DNA of 64,000 bases from CAIVVT01 sp963757265 (GTDB lineage Bacteria; Acidobacteriota; Terriglobia; Bryobacterales; Bryobacteraceae): positions 124,001 through 188,000 of the forward strand of contig CAVWRA010000011.1 of assembly GCA_963757265.1 (NCBI GenBank). Reading direction: 5' to 3'. Of the stretch, positions 46,439 through 58,076 are shown piece after piece (position 1 is the stretch's first letter; the number at the start of each line of letters is the position of its first letter). Under the pieces are notes generated by a model, which had not been told where the DNA came from, did no database searches, and was given only the letters and a program-made list of their open reading frames with translations. A program made the translations under genes and the position numbers.

Positions 46439-48679
46439 TTACGGAACCACCACGAATTCGCCGCTCACACCGCGGGCCGAATCCGGCGCGATCCACACCT
46501 GGAACCGGCCCGGTTCGGTCTGCCATTGCATCTGCTGGTTATAGGCCGCCAGGTCGCCGCTGCTCAGCCGGAACCGAACCGTCTGCCGCTCGCCGGCTTT
46601 GAGATGCACGCGCCGGAATCCTTTCAACTCCCGCACCGGCCGCGTGACGCTCCCGGCGTGTGAGCGAATGTACAACTGAACAATCTCGTCGCCCTCGCGC
46701 CGGCCCGTGTTGGTCACTTCGGCCGAGACCTCGACTTCTCCGCCCAGTTGCATCCGCGGCGCCGACACCCGCAGATCCGAGTACTCGAAGGATGTGTAGG
46801 AAAGTCCGTAGCCGAAGGGATATTCGGGCGTGAAATCGACGTCGAGGTATTTCGAAGTGAATCCCTTCGGGTCGATCGGGTTGCCGATGGGAATGCCCAG
46901 CTCGCTCTCGGCCGGCGGCCGGCCCGTATTCATGTGGGCGTAGTAAATCGGCACCTGGCCGACGGTGCGCGGGAAAGTGATGGTCAGCTTGCCCGAGGGA
47001 TTCGCGTCGCCGAACAGCACATCGGCGATCGCCGGCCCGCCCATCGTCCCCGGATGCCAGGCGTACAGCACCGCGCCCGCCCTGGCCGCGACGTCGTGGA
47101 ACGTCAGCGGGCGTCCGGCCATGATCACGACGACCAGCGGCTTGCCCGTTTTCGCGATCTCATCCACCAGCGCCTCCTGCGCGCCGGGCAGATTCAGGAA
47201 GGCCCGCGAATGGGCTTCGCCCGAGAGGATCTGCTCTTCGCCCAGGAACAGGACCACCGCCTCGGAGCCGCGCGCCGCCTCGAGCGCGGAGGCGAACCCG
47301 TCGTGACTCAGGTCGCGGCTCGATTGCAGGCCCGGCGTCCACGCCACGCGCGCCTCGCCCAGCCGCTGCCGCAGCGCCGCCAGCGGCGTCCGGACCTCCT
47401 GCGCGCGGCCGTCGACGGTCCACGCGCCCATCTGGTCCGCCGCAGCGTTGGCCAGCGGTCCGATCACCGCCAGGCGCCCTATGGCCGGCGCGAGCGGCAG
47501 CGCCGCGCCCTCGTTCTTCAGCAGTACGATGCTCTCCGTGGCCAGCTTCTGCGCCACCGCCAGTGCGTTCTCATCCGGCTGCGCCGGCAGTTCGCGCGGA
47601 TTCGGATCGCCTTTGTCGAACAGCCCCAGCCGGAATTTCACCCGCAGAATGTTCTTGACGGCGGCATCGATCAGCGGCATGTCGATCTGTCCCGCATCGA
47701 CCGCCTGTTTGAGATGGTCAAAGAAACTGGTGCTGACCATCTCCATGTCCACGCCGCCACGCAGGCCTTTCACCGCGGCCTCCCGTTCGTCGCCGGCGTA
47801 GCCGTGGTCGATCATTTCGATGATCGAATTCCAGTCGCTCACCACGAAGCCGTCGAAGCCCCACTCCTGCCTCAGCACATGGCGCAGCGTGAACGCGTTT
47901 CCGCTCGCCGGCACGCCGTTGATGTTGTTGAACGCGCTCATGTAGGTCGCCACGCCCGCCTCGCGCGCCGCTTTGAACGGCTTCAGGAACACCTCGCGCA
48001 TCTGAATCTCGGGGATCCACGTCGTGTTGTAATCCCGGCCGCCCTCCGCCGCGCCGTAGCCCACGTAGTGCTTGGCGCAGGCCGCGATCGAGTCCGGCGC
48101 GTCCAGCGAATCGCCCTGGAATCCGCGCACCATCGCCGCGCCCAGCGTCGAGGTCACGAAGGGGTCCTCGCCCATGGTCTCCGCGATGCGGCCCCAGCGC
48201 GGATCGCGCGTGATGTCCAGCATCGGCGCGAAGGTCCAGTGCAGGCCCGTCGAGGCGGCCTCGCGGGCGGCGTTGCGCGCCCCTTCCCGGATCAGCTCCG
48301 GATCCCAGCTCGCGGCCTGGCCGAGCGGGATTGGCAGCATCGTCCGGTAGCCGTGGATGACGTCCCGCCCGAACAGCAGCGGAATCCCCAGGCGGCTCTC
48401 GTGCAGCGCAATCCGTTGCGCCGCCGCGCGGTCCGCCGCATTGCCGGCGTTCAAATACGAACCCCAGCGCCCCTGGCGGATCTCCTCTTTGTTGCGCTCC
48501 GACAGAGGCGTTTGCAGTCCCGTCGCCTGCGACATCTGGCCCAGCTTCTCCTCGATCGTCATCTTGGCCACCAGAGCGTCGATGCGGACTTCAAGATCGG
48601 TTGGCGGCGCGGCTTGCATGGGGTTGGTCATCGTCAGCAGCAGTGGAAGGACGGGTGCGAACAGAACCGGGAACTTCAT
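46439..48679 (-). CDS. bglX: GH3 beta-glucosidase, periplasmic
   Basis: 746 residues with a signal peptide (LFAPVLPLLLTMTNPMQA). The GH3 N-terminal barrel includes the substrate loop AACAKHYVGYGAAEGGRDYN and the nucleophile Asp282 in GFDGFVVSDWNS. The C-terminal GH3 domain has the likely acid/base region GEEQILSGEAHSRAFLNLP, and a fibronectin-III-like domain ends the protein (SYTSFEYSDLRVSAPRM onwards). It removes terminal beta-glucosyl residues. It converges on the secreted paralogue gene. No transporter gene is beside it. Confidence 0.93.
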   Translation of the reverse strand: MKFPVLFAPVLPLLLTMTNPMQAAPPTDLEVRIDALVAKMTIEEKLGQMSQATGLQTPLSERNKEEIRQGRWGSYLNAGNAADRAAAQRIALHESRLGIPLLFGRDVIHGYRTMLPIPLGQAASWDPELIREGARNAAREAASTGLHWTFAPMLDITRDPRWGRIAETMGEDPFVTSTLGAAMVRGFQGDSLDAPDSIAACAKHYVGYGAAEGGRDYNTTWIPEIQMREVFLKPFKAAREAGVATYMSAFNNINGVPASGNAFTLRHVLRQEWGFDGFVVSDWNSIIEMIDHGYAGDEREAAVKGLRGGVDMEMVSTSFFDHLKQAVDAGQIDMPLIDAAVKNILRVKFRLGLFDKGDPNPRELPAQPDENALAVAQKLATESIVLLKNEGAALPLAPAIGRLAVIGPLANAAADQMGAWTVDGRAQEVRTPLAALRQRLGEARVAWTPGLQSSRDLSHDGFASALEAARGSEAVVLFLGEEQILSGEAHSRAFLNLPGAQEALVDEIAKTGKPLVVVIMAGRPLTFHDVAARAGAVLYAWHPGTMGGPAIADVLFGDANPSGKLTITFPRTVGQVPIYYAHMNTGRPPAESELGIPIGNPIDPKGFTSKYLDVDFTPEYPFGYGLSYTSFEYSDLRVSAPRMQLGGEVEVSAEVTNTGRREGDEIVQLYIRSHAGSVTRPVRELKGFRRVHLKAGERQTVRFRLSSGDLAAYNQQMQWQTEPGRFQVWIAPDSARGVSGEFVVVP

Positions 48680-48931
48680 GGCGTCCCGATTCTATCGAAA
48701 TCCCGTAGTGGACCACTTCGTCCGCCGGGCCCCGCGAAGGTTTGAAAACGCAGACTTGCCGGCTAGCCATGTCCGATAACGTCACTTTACGGCCATAATC
48801 CTCGGACGCGCTCGTCAGGACCACATATATGGTTTGGGTGTTTCCCGTCAACTTGACCGCCCTGCCCAACTTCCGGTTGGCGCGTAATTCAGCACCAATC
48901 ACGTTCGGCTGATACACTAGACCAAATCATC

Positions 48932-51514
48932 ATGGCTCTGGTCGCTGGCGACAAGATTGGGCCGTATGAAGTCCTCTCGCCGCTCGGTGAAGGTGGAATG
49001 GGTCAGGTGTGGAAGGCCCGCGACACACGCCTGAACCGGTTCGTCGCCATCAAAACCACCCACGAGCGCTTCAGCGATCGTTTCGAACGCGAGGCGCAAG
49101 CCATCGCCGCCCTCAATCATCCCCACATCTGTTTGCTCTACGACGTCGGCCCCGACTACCTGGTGATGGAGTACATCGAGGGCGTTCCGCTCAAGGGCCC
49201 CATGCCCGTTGATCAAGCGCTGAAGTATGCGGGCCAGATTTGCGACGCGCTCGACGCAGCGCACCGGAAAGGAATCACCCATCGGGACCTGAAACCCGCG
49301 AACATTCTGGTCACCAAGAACGGCATCAAGCTGCTGGACTTCGGCCTCGCGAAGTTTGGCGCCACAGGGCAAGCTGCCGCGCAACCGAGTGACGCCACAG
49401 CAACCATGGCGATCACCGGCGAGAACCAAATTGTCGGCACGCTCCACTATATGTCGCCGGAGCAGCTCCAGGCGCAAGCCACCGGCCAGGAAATTGACAG
49501 CCGCAGCGATATCTTCTCGTTCGGCGTTGTGCTGTACGAAATGATCACCGGCAAGCGGGCTTTCGATGGCTCGTCTCCGGCGAGCGTGGTCGGGGCCATC
49601 ATGGAACGTGCGGCGCCTTCGATCGCCGCGGTGGCGCCACCAGCGCTCGATCACCTCATCGCGGCGTGCCTAGCCAAGGACCGGGAGAAGCGCTGGCAAA
49701 CTGCACACGACGTCGGCATCGAGTTGCGGTGGATTGCCCAAGGGGATTCCGTCGGAGGTGCGCGGGCTCAACAGAGTCCCTCTGGAAAAGGTCGCGAGCG
49801 CCTGGCATGGCCACTCGCGGCTGCGTTGAGTCTCTTATGCCTGGCGCTGGCGTTTGGCTTTTTTGCCCGCTCACCGCGACCCGTGCGTCTAGTGAGGTCT
49901 TCGGTGTTGCCCCCGGCGGGATCGTCGTTCTTGCCTTACAACTTTGCCATCGCGCCTGACGGCAGCCGGTTGGCATTCGTAGCGCTCGATCCAGACGGTA
50001 AGACTGCTCTATGGGTGCGAGCGCTTTCTTCGTCGAATGCGCAGCAACTCGCCGGCACGGAAGGTGCGATTCATCCGTTTTGGTCGCCTGACAGCCTTCA
50101 CATCGGATTCTTTACGGAAGGCCGTCTCAAGTCCGTAGACCTTGTAAATTCTGCGGTGCAGACGATTTGCGACTCTGCCGGAGGCTTTGGCGGAACCTGG
50201 AATCGAGACAGCGTTATCGTATTTGCTCCTGCAATCGCAGGCCCTATTTATCGGGTGGCGGCCACGGGCGGAACTCCCGAAGCGGCGACCAAGATTCCAC
50301 CGGGCAGCGGCGAATCCCAACACTGGCCATTCTTCCTTCCCGACGGCAAGCATTTCCTCTATGTTGTCAATTGGGGGAGTCCCGCAAATGAACGGCACAA
50401 CGGCCTCTACGTTGGCTCGCTCGACCATAACGAGGCGCCCAAATTCATCTCGCCCGAGAATGACGGGAATGTTCTGTTCGCCTCATCTCATCTACTTTAC
50501 GTGCGCGACCGGACCATCGTCGCGCAACCGTTTGACACTGCGGGACTTCGCGCCACAGGAGCCGCCATTCCGCTGACGCAACCGGAGGTCGACAAATTCT
50601 TTGATTTCTGGCAATCCGGATTCTCCGTTTCGCAGGATGGCAAGTTGATCTTCCAGTCGGCGGCTGACTCTCCCTCGCGGCTGGTTTGGTACGATCCGGC
50701 AGGGAAGGAACTCGGTCAGTTTCCGGAGATGGGTTATGAAGGCCCGCAATTTTCACCCGATGGCCAATCCATCGCGGTCTATGCCGATGACGAGCACAAC
50801 GGCAAGCACTTTATTCGGCTCTACGACCTCAAACGCGGAATCAGCGCCCGCTTAACAGAAGGCGGACACGAAAGCAACCCAATATGGTCTCCCGACGGTA
50901 AGGCGATCGCGTTTCGAGACGCTTACCTGAATATCGACGAATTACCCATCGACGCCTCTGCCCCGCCCACGCAGCTTGTGAGCGGAGCCAACGTCATCCC
51001 TTGTGACTGGTCGCGAGATGGCCGTTTGATCTACATGCGCATCGGAACAGGAAACTCCTTCCCAAGTCTGGAGGTCTACTTCCTGCACGATCACAAGTCC
51101 AGCGAGTTTGCAACGGCCGGTGCGGAACCCCAGTTTTCTCCGGATGGCAAATGGGTCGCTTACATCAAGTTGCCGGCACGCCAAATTGTCGTTCAGCGGT
51201 TTCCCGGGCCGGGAATGCGCGTCCCGATTTCCAGCTTGAGCGGCTCGGCGCAGCCTCGTTGGAGCCACGACGGTCGGAATATTTATTTCGTTCAACCTGA
51301 TCGTAAGATCATGGTTGTGGCCTTCGATGCTGCGAAGGGCATGGCGGGACCACCTCAGGTCTTTGCCCAGACCCGCATTGCGGTCACGATGTTTGGTTGG
51401 TTCCAATATGCCGTCTCGCCGGACAACCGCTTACTCGTAAACTCGTTGCCGGCCAACAACTCCGCTCCTCTCACGCTATTCTCGGGTTGGGAGACCGACC
51501 TCATTCATCACTAA
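48932..51514 (+). CDS. membrane Ser/Thr protein kinase with PD40 (WD40-like) sensor domain
   Basis: 860 residues. The cytoplasmic kinase domain (residues 10-270) has the glycine loop LGEGGMGQVWKA, catalytic Lys41, HRDLKPAN (Asp119) and DFG (136-138), so it should be active. A single membrane segment (about 290-312) leads to a beta-propeller of PD40/TolB-type repeats (FAIAPDGSRLAFV, PFWSPDSLHIGFF, PQFSPDGQSIAVY, PIWSPDGKAIAFR, PQFSPDGKWVAYI). This architecture is expanded in Acidobacteriota. The ligand is unknown. It has a 252-base upstream gap and no obvious substrate gene beside it. Confidence 0.95.
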   Translation: MALVAGDKIGPYEVLSPLGEGGMGQVWKARDTRLNRFVAIKTTHERFSDRFEREAQAIAALNHPHICLLYDVGPDYLVMEYIEGVPLKGPMPVDQALKYAGQICDALDAAHRKGITHRDLKPANILVTKNGIKLLDFGLAKFGATGQAAAQPSDATATMAITGENQIVGTLHYMSPEQLQAQATGQEIDSRSDIFSFGVVLYEMITGKRAFDGSSPASVVGAIMERAAPSIAAVAPPALDHLIAACLAKDREKRWQTAHDVGIELRWIAQGDSVGGARAQQSPSGKGRERLAWPLAAALSLLCLALAFGFFARSPRPVRLVRSSVLPPAGSSFLPYNFAIAPDGSRLAFVALDPDGKTALWVRALSSSNAQQLAGTEGAIHPFWSPDSLHIGFFTEGRLKSVDLVNSAVQTICDSAGGFGGTWNRDSVIVFAPAIAGPIYRVAATGGTPEAATKIPPGSGESQHWPFFLPDGKHFLYVVNWGSPANERHNGLYVGSLDHNEAPKFISPENDGNVLFASSHLLYVRDRTIVAQPFDTAGLRATGAAIPLTQPEVDKFFDFWQSGFSVSQDGKLIFQSAADSPSRLVWYDPAGKELGQFPEMGYEGPQFSPDGQSIAVYADDEHNGKHFIRLYDLKRGISARLTEGGHESNPIWSPDGKAIAFRDAYLNIDELPIDASAPPTQLVSGANVIPCDWSRDGRLIYMRIGTGNSFPSLEVYFLHDHKSSEFATAGAEPQFSPDGKWVAYIKLPARQIVVQRFPGPGMRVPISSLSGSAQPRWSHDGRNIYFVQPDRKIMVVAFDAAKGMAGPPQVFAQTRIAVTMFGWFQYAVSPDNRLLVNSLPANNSAPLTLFSGWETDLIHH

Positions 51515-51673
51515 AGCCAGACGCCATCCTCACGTCTTGTTCGTCGGCTACCCGGAAGTAATCCAAGTTGACGGATTGTCGGCATGTCGGACAGGTGGTC
51601 GGAACGAAAAACGGCGTTATCGGAAACGCGCTTGCTGCCGCCAAACCCAGACTGATCCGCTACTGCGTAATTA

Positions 51674-53424
<1,751 letters not shown>

Positions 53425-54132
53425 CTAGCTCGCTGCCGGCACTGGCTCGGCCGCCACTTCGTTGAAGCTGTAGCCGAATCCGCGCACCGAGCGGATGTAA
53501 CCGGGGTTGGCCGGATCCTGTTCAATCTTCTGCCGCAGCCGCAGGATGTAAACGTCCACCGTGCGGTCCGTGACCGCGCGGTCGTGCCCCCACACGGCGT
53601 CCAGGAGTTGCTCACGACTGAACACCACGCCCGGCCGGCTCATCAGGAACTCCAGCAGCCGGAACTCGGTCGCCGTCAGCGACAGCGCCGCAGCGTTCAG
53701 CAACACCCGGCAGCTCGAGCGGTCCAGTTGCAGGCCACCGATCTGCAACGTCCGCGAGGGCTGTTGCTGGCCGCGGAACTGAATCTTGATGCGGGCGATC
53801 AGCTCGCGCACAAAGAACGGCTTGACGATGTAGTCGTTGGCTCCCAGTTCGAGGCCCACGATGCGATCCGTCTCCGAGGCCCGCGCCGTCAGGAAAATCA
53901 CCGGGATGTGCGCCAGTTCGGGGTGATTGCGGATGCCCTTGCAGATGTCCAGCCCGTCGGAATCGGGCAGCATGATGTCCAGAATGATCAGATCCGGACG
54001 TTCGCGGCGGCAAAACTCCACCGCGCCTTTGCCGGTCTGCGCCCCGACCAGGTTAAATCCCTCCTTCTCAAGGTTGTACTTGAGCAGCGCGAACAGGTCA
54101 GAGTCGTCCTCGATGAGCAGGATTTTCTTCAT
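53425..54132 (-). CDS. OmpR/PhoB-family response regulator
   Basis: 235 residues. The receiver domain has the acidic pocket at Glu8-Asp9-Asp10, phospho-acceptor Asp52 (LIILDIMLPDSDG) and Lys104 (NDYIVKPFF). The C-terminal winged helix contains LTATEFRLLEFLMSRPGVVFSR and the recognition region DRTVDVYILRLRQKIE. It is similar in layout to PhoB/PhoP. It lies 50 bases downstream of the histidine kinase gene, a kinase-first order. Confidence 0.92.
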   Translation of the reverse strand: MKKILLIEDDSDLFALLKYNLEKEGFNLVGAQTGKGAVEFCRRERPDLIILDIMLPDSDGLDICKGIRNHPELAHIPVIFLTARASETDRIVGLELGANDYIVKPFFVRELIARIKIQFRGQQQPSRTLQIGGLQLDRSSCRVLLNAAALSLTATEFRLLEFLMSRPGVVFSREQLLDAVWGHDRAVTDRTVDVYILRLRQKIEQDPANPGYIRSVRGFGYSFNEVAAEPVPAAS

Positions 54133-54150
54133 TTCGATTACCCTACCCTA

Positions 54151-54168
54151 CGATTGCCATGACAATCG
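54151..54168. promoter_or_regulatory. inverted repeat between the kinase and regulator genes
   Basis: CGATTG-CCATGA-CAATCG forms a 6-bp stem in the 50-base gap. On the minus strand TTGTCA also occurs twice with a 9-base period (54161-54175 region). It may be a binding site or a weak hairpin. The classical 11-bp Pho-box spacing is not met. Confidence 0.3.
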
Positions 54169-54182
54169 TGACAATTCAATGA

Positions 54183-55664
54183 CTAAATGGTTAACTGCTC
54201 TTGAACATCGAAATCTTTGTTGCCTCCGAGGTCGTGGACCGGGAGGGTGAAACGGAAGGTCGAGCCCTGGTTGGCCACGCTGTCCACGTGCACCTCTCCG
54301 CCCAGCGAACGCACCAGGTGCTTTACGATCGCCAGGCCCAGGCCCGTTCCGCCCAGCGCGCGCGAGCGCGCCTTGTCCACCCGGTAAAAGCGCTCGAACA
54401 GCCGCGGCAGCTCCTCGGCCGGAATTCCGATGCCGGTGTCGCGGACCCCGATTTCCACCATCTCTGCGCGCACGGGGTCGGTGAGCGGGCGTGTAAAGAC
54501 CGCGATGTGCCCGCCTTCGGGCGTGTACTTGATGGCGTTGTCGAGCAGATTCATCATGATCTGGTGCATCGCCTCGGAGTCGCAGAAGGCCTCCGCGGCC
54601 TCCGGCGCCGGCTCGTAGCGGATCTCGATCCGCTTCTTGTCCGCCATCGGCCGCAGAGTGGCGATGCTGTCTTCCAGCAGCGGGTTGATGTAGTATTTGG
54701 CGGGCTGCAGCTTTTGCGTCTTCAGCTCCAGGCGGCCCAGCGTTAGCAGGTCGGCGGTCAGGCGCGCCAGCCGCTCGGCGTTCTGCTGGATGATGTTCAG
54801 GAACTTGACGTTGTTCTCCCGGTCTTCCAAGGCGCCGTCCAGCAGCGTCTCGGTGTAGCCCTGGATGGAGGCCAGCGGCGTGCGCAGCTCGTGGGAGACG
54901 TTGATCACGAAGTCCTTGCGGATGCGCTCCAGCTTCTCCAGTTCGACGTGCTCGCGCTGCAGCTCCTCGAACATCTTCTGCAGCTTCTCGCCGGTCTCGT
55001 TCAACTGCTTGCCCAGGATGCCCAGCTCGTCGTCGCCGGGATGCTGCAGCCGCGCTTTGAAGTTGCCCATCGCCAGCGTGGACGCGTAGTGGATCACCGC
55101 GCCCAGCCGCCGCGAGAAGTATCGCGCCAGGAAGGCCGCAATCAGGAAGCCCGGAATGAACGCCAGACCAGTGTAGAGAACCAGGCTGTTCCGCAGCTGG
55201 CGGACGTGCGCCTCCACTGCATCGAGCGGCACCGCGAGCCGGACCACGCCGTCTTCCAGCGGACCGGCCGCGTACAGGAACCGGACCCCCATGCTGGCGC
55301 TGGTCCGGACCGCAAATCCGACACGGCCGCGCAGCGCTTCCCGCACTTCGGGCCGGCTGGCGTGATTCTCCATCCGGCCGGGGTCAGCGTCTGAATCGAA
55401 CACTACGCGGCCGTCGCGCGCGATGAAGGTCAGCCGCGCGCTGGTCGACTGCGCCAGCTCGCGGACCGTATCCGGCGTGAGCGGCAGCGGCTTCTGCCGG
55501 TGCATGAATTGGAGCAGCGCGATCTTCTGGCTGAGCTCGGTCTTGAGATCGCCGATGTAGGCCCGTTCCGCCAGCCGGGAGGAGAGCAATCCGATGGCGG
55601 TCAGCGCGACCACCATGATGATCAATACGGCACCCAGGAACTTGAAGAAGAGTCTGGCGGTCAT
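54183..55664 (-). CDS. PhoR-like sensor histidine kinase
   Basis: 493 residues from ATG 55664. Two membrane segments (about 5-27 and 160-180) enclose a periplasmic sensor of roughly 130 residues. A HAMP region, the H-box NVSHELRTPLASI, and the N, G1 and G2 boxes (NLLDNAIKYTPEGG, DTGIGIPAEELPRLFERFYR, GTGLGLAIVKHLV) follow. It phosphorylates the adjacent OmpR-type regulator. PhoR-like proteins often sense phosphate, but the pst/phoU genes are not seen here, so the signal is open. Confidence 0.92.
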   Translation of the reverse strand: MTARLFFKFLGAVLIIMVVALTAIGLLSSRLAERAYIGDLKTELSQKIALLQFMHRQKPLPLTPDTVRELAQSTSARLTFIARDGRVVFDSDADPGRMENHASRPEVREALRGRVGFAVRTSASMGVRFLYAAGPLEDGVVRLAVPLDAVEAHVRQLRNSLVLYTGLAFIPGFLIAAFLARYFSRRLGAVIHYASTLAMGNFKARLQHPGDDELGILGKQLNETGEKLQKMFEELQREHVELEKLERIRKDFVINVSHELRTPLASIQGYTETLLDGALEDRENNVKFLNIIQQNAERLARLTADLLTLGRLELKTQKLQPAKYYINPLLEDSIATLRPMADKKRIEIRYEPAPEAAEAFCDSEAMHQIMMNLLDNAIKYTPEGGHIAVFTRPLTDPVRAEMVEIGVRDTGIGIPAEELPRLFERFYRVDKARSRALGGTGLGLAIVKHLVRSLGGEVHVDSVANQGSTFRFTLPVHDLGGNKDFDVQEQLTI

Positions 55665-55816
55665 GGCGGCGGAACCCGTGGAAAATCGCCCCGCTGCGGG
55701 ATTCCGCGGCCGCACCCCAGCGCGCCGCTGCAGCCCCCGCGGCAGTTCGATTCATTGTCACATGCAGGGGCGGCTTTCAATATGACGTCTTGGCGTCAAA
55801 GAGAGATGTCCGCGCG

Positions 55817-56410
55817 TCAGGGGCGCAGTCGCGCCGCGCTGTCCAGGTGGTACAGGCCGTGCGCATGGATGTACTCGCTGACCGCCGGCGGCACTTCGTC
55901 GGAGCTCTCGCCCTGCTCCAGCGCGCGCCGGATCTCGGAGGAACTCACCGGCAGCGCCAGCGTCTCCAGCCGGTGGATGCGCGCCCCCGCGGGAATCGGA
56001 TACACATAGCCCGGCCGCGAGACGACGATGAACTCCACCGCCGCCAGCACTTCGCGCGAGCGGTACCACGTGCCGATCTCCGCAAACGCATCGGCGCCGA
56101 TCAGGAAGAACAGCCGGTCGCCCGGCTGCAGCATGGCGCGCACGCGTTCCAGGGTATGGATGGTGTAGCTCGCGCCAGCGGCTTGCTCCAGCCGCGGGGA
56201 CTGGAAACGCGGGTCGCTCGCACAGGCCAGTTCTACCATCCGCTGGCGATGCTCGTACGGCGTCGTGCTGCCGGCCGGCTTGTGCGGCGGCTGGCCCGCG
56301 GTGATGAACCACACCGCGTCGAGGTGGAATTGCTCGGCCGCCTCGCCCGCCACCGTCAGGTGGGCGCGATGGATCGGATCGAAGGTGCCGCCGTAGAGCG
56401 CCAGGTTCAC
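55817..56410 (-). CDS. nadD: nicotinate-nucleotide adenylyltransferase
   Basis: Adenylates nicotinate mononucleotide in NAD synthesis. 197 residues. The nucleotidyltransferase motif [14 protein letters not shown] is at the start and the second ATP-binding motif appears as [13 protein letters not shown] 56410 overlaps the rnhA stop (GTGA), which fixes the start and suggests coupled translation. Usual neighbours such as rsfS or proA are absent. Confidence 0.94.
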   Translation of the reverse strand: MNLALYGGTFDPIHRAHLTVAGEAAEQFHLDAVWFITAGQPPHKPAGSTTPYEHRQRMVELACASDPRFQSPRLEQAAGASYTIHTLERVRAMLQPGDRLFFLIGADAFAEIGTWYRSREVLAAVEFIVVSRPGYVYPIPAGARIHRLETLALPVSSSEIRRALEQGESSDEVPPAVSEYIHAHGLYHLDSAARLRP

Positions 56411-56871
56411 TCGGGAGTCCCTGCCTGTGTTGCCGACTTTATCGTGAGCGCGGCCTGGCGCGCCAGTTCGTCGCAGCGATTGTTGTCGGCATGCGCGGCA
56501 TGGCCCTTGGTCCAGACCCACCTGGTCGTGTGGATCTCCAGCGCGCGGTCCAGCGCCTCCCACAGATCCTGGTTCTGCACCGGCTTCTTCGCGGCCGTCT
56601 TCCAGCCGTTCTTTTTCCAGCGCGCCATCCACGCTTCGACGCCGTTTTTCAGATACTCGGAGTCGGTCACGATTTCAACCTGGCAGGCCTGCTTCAAGGT
56701 TTCCAGCGCGCGGATCGCCGCCGTCAGCTCCATGCGGTTGTTGGTGGTGTGCGCCTCGCCGCCGCTCAGCTCCTTGATGCGCTTGCCGTAGCGCAGAATG
56801 CAGGCCCATCCCCCGGGACCCGGATTGCCCAGGCACGAGCCGTCGGTGATGGCTTGGACTTTCTTCAGCAT
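56407..56871 (-). CDS. rnhA: ribonuclease HI
   Basis: Cleaves the RNA strand of RNA:DNA hybrids. 154 residues. All catalytic residues can be placed: Asp10 ([15 protein letters not shown]), Glu48 (NNRMEL), Asp70 (VTDSEYL), His124 and Asp134 (NNRCDELAR). Length is normal and the basic protrusion [15 protein letters not shown] is present. It overlaps nadD and follows dus by 14 bases. Confidence 0.97.
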   Translation of the reverse strand: MLKKVQAITDGSCLGNPGPGGWACILRYGKRIKELSGGEAHTTNNRMELTAAIRALETLKQACQVEIVTDSEYLKNGVEAWMARWKKNGWKTAAKKPVQNQDLWEALDRALEIHTTRWVWTKGHAAHADNNRCDELARQAALTIKSATQAGTPE

Positions 56872-56885
56872 CCGCGGCTCATCAC

Positions 56886-57974
56886 TCAGGGGCCAACCAG
56901 CGCTTCCTGCATCCGTGGAACGCTCTCCGGCGGCGGCGCTTCGATGCCCCGTTCGGCGTCCCGCAGTTCGCCTTCGAAATGAGCGTCAACGTGCGCCAGG
57001 ATCTCGGCCGACTCTTTCGACTGATAGATCAGAACGCGCAGCCTGGCGCCGTTGCGCACGCCGTGCGTGAAGTACGTCGCGAACTGTTTCATCTTGCCGA
57101 CCACGTCATGCCCGCCGCCCGCGATCAGCATGGCGTAATAGCGATGCATGATGCGCCAGCGGTCCTGTTCCGACGGTTGGGCGTAGCTGCCGGTCTCGAC
57201 GAATTCCTGGATCTGCCGGAAGATCCATGGGTTGGAAGAAGCCGCGCGCCCGATCATCACCGCGTCGCAGGCGGTCTCGCGCACCATGCGCAGCGCATCT
57301 TCCGGCGCGCTGATGTCGCCGTTGCCGATCACAGGGATCTTCACCGCGGCCTTGACTTGGGCGATGCGCGACCAATCCGAGCGTCCCGCGTAGCCCTGTT
57401 CGCGCGTGCGGGGGTGCAGCGCGATCGCGTTGACGCCATTGGCTTCCGCCATGCGCGCCAGTTCCACGTGCACCAGTTCCTTGTCGTTCCAGCCGGCGCG
57501 GAATTTCATTGTCAGCGGGATCCGGATGGCCGCGCGGCAGCGCTTCAACAGCTCTTCCACCAGGGGCAGATTGCGCAACAGGCCCGAGCCGCCGTTGCAG
57601 CGCACCACCTTCTTCACCGGGCAGCCGAAGTTGATGTTGACGGCGTCGAATCCGTGGTCTTCGCACACCTGCGCCGCCTGCGCCATGATCTCCGGATCGG
57701 AGCCGAACAACTGCGCCGAGATGGGGTGCTCCTCGGGTTCGAAGTACAGGTAGCGGAAGGTGCGCGACTGCCGGCCCGGCCGGCCGCGGGTGGTCGCCAC
57801 CACCCCGTGCGAGCTGGTGAATTCGGTCATCATCAGTCCGCAGCCGCCCTGGGCGCGGATCAGCCGGCGGAACACCGTGTCGGTGACGCCGACCATCGGC
57901 GCCAGCACCGTGGCGGGCTGGACCCGCACCCCTCGCATGCTGTAGCCGGCCGGGAACTGAATCATTTCTTCCAT
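56886..57974 (-). CDS. dus: tRNA-dihydrouridine synthase
   Basis: FMN enzyme that reduces uridines in tRNA D-loops. 362 residues. The opening [16 protein letters not shown], the motif [11 protein letters not shown] with the catalytic cysteine in [11 protein letters not shown], and the FMN-phosphate site IPVIGNGDI / [13 protein letters not shown] are all there. Start ATG 57974; the ATG three codons later is possible. A much longer upstream frame is an artefact antisense to the next gene. Which of the DusA/B/C groups it belongs to cannot be settled, though it looks DusB-like. Confidence 0.94.
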   Translation of the reverse strand: MEEMIQFPAGYSMRGVRVQPATVLAPMVGVTDTVFRRLIRAQGGCGLMMTEFTSSHGVVATTRGRPGRQSRTFRYLYFEPEEHPISAQLFGSDPEIMAQAAQVCEDHGFDAVNINFGCPVKKVVRCNGGSGLLRNLPLVEELLKRCRAAIRIPLTMKFRAGWNDKELVHVELARMAEANGVNAIALHPRTREQGYAGRSDWSRIAQVKAAVKIPVIGNGDISAPEDALRMVRETACDAVMIGRAASSNPWIFRQIQEFVETGSYAQPSEQDRWRIMHRYYAMLIAGGGHDVVGKMKQFATYFTHGVRNGARLRVLIYQSKESAEILAHVDAHFEGELRDAERGIEAPPPESVPRMQEALVGP

Positions 57975-58076
57975 TATTGTAACGGGTTGGTCGCGGGCCT
58001 CATCAAGCGCGCTGCGGCGCCGCCGTAACGCGCCGGCAATGGCGCGCGTAGTATTAGTTTGAGGCAGGAGAGATCC

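Noticed and set aside
46748..48745. Plus-strand open frame of 665 codons opposite bglX
   Set aside because: Arg/His/Gln-rich antisense artefact; the GH3 gene on the other strand has clear domains.
48591..48917. Minus-strand open frame of 108 codons overlapping the bglX start
   Set aside because: No recognisable domain, overlaps the bglX signal peptide region in another frame, and has no convincing ribosome-binding site.
54145..54180. Pho box upstream of the response-regulator gene
   Set aside because: TTGTCA occurs twice but with a 9-base rather than 11-base period, and no phosphate genes are nearby.
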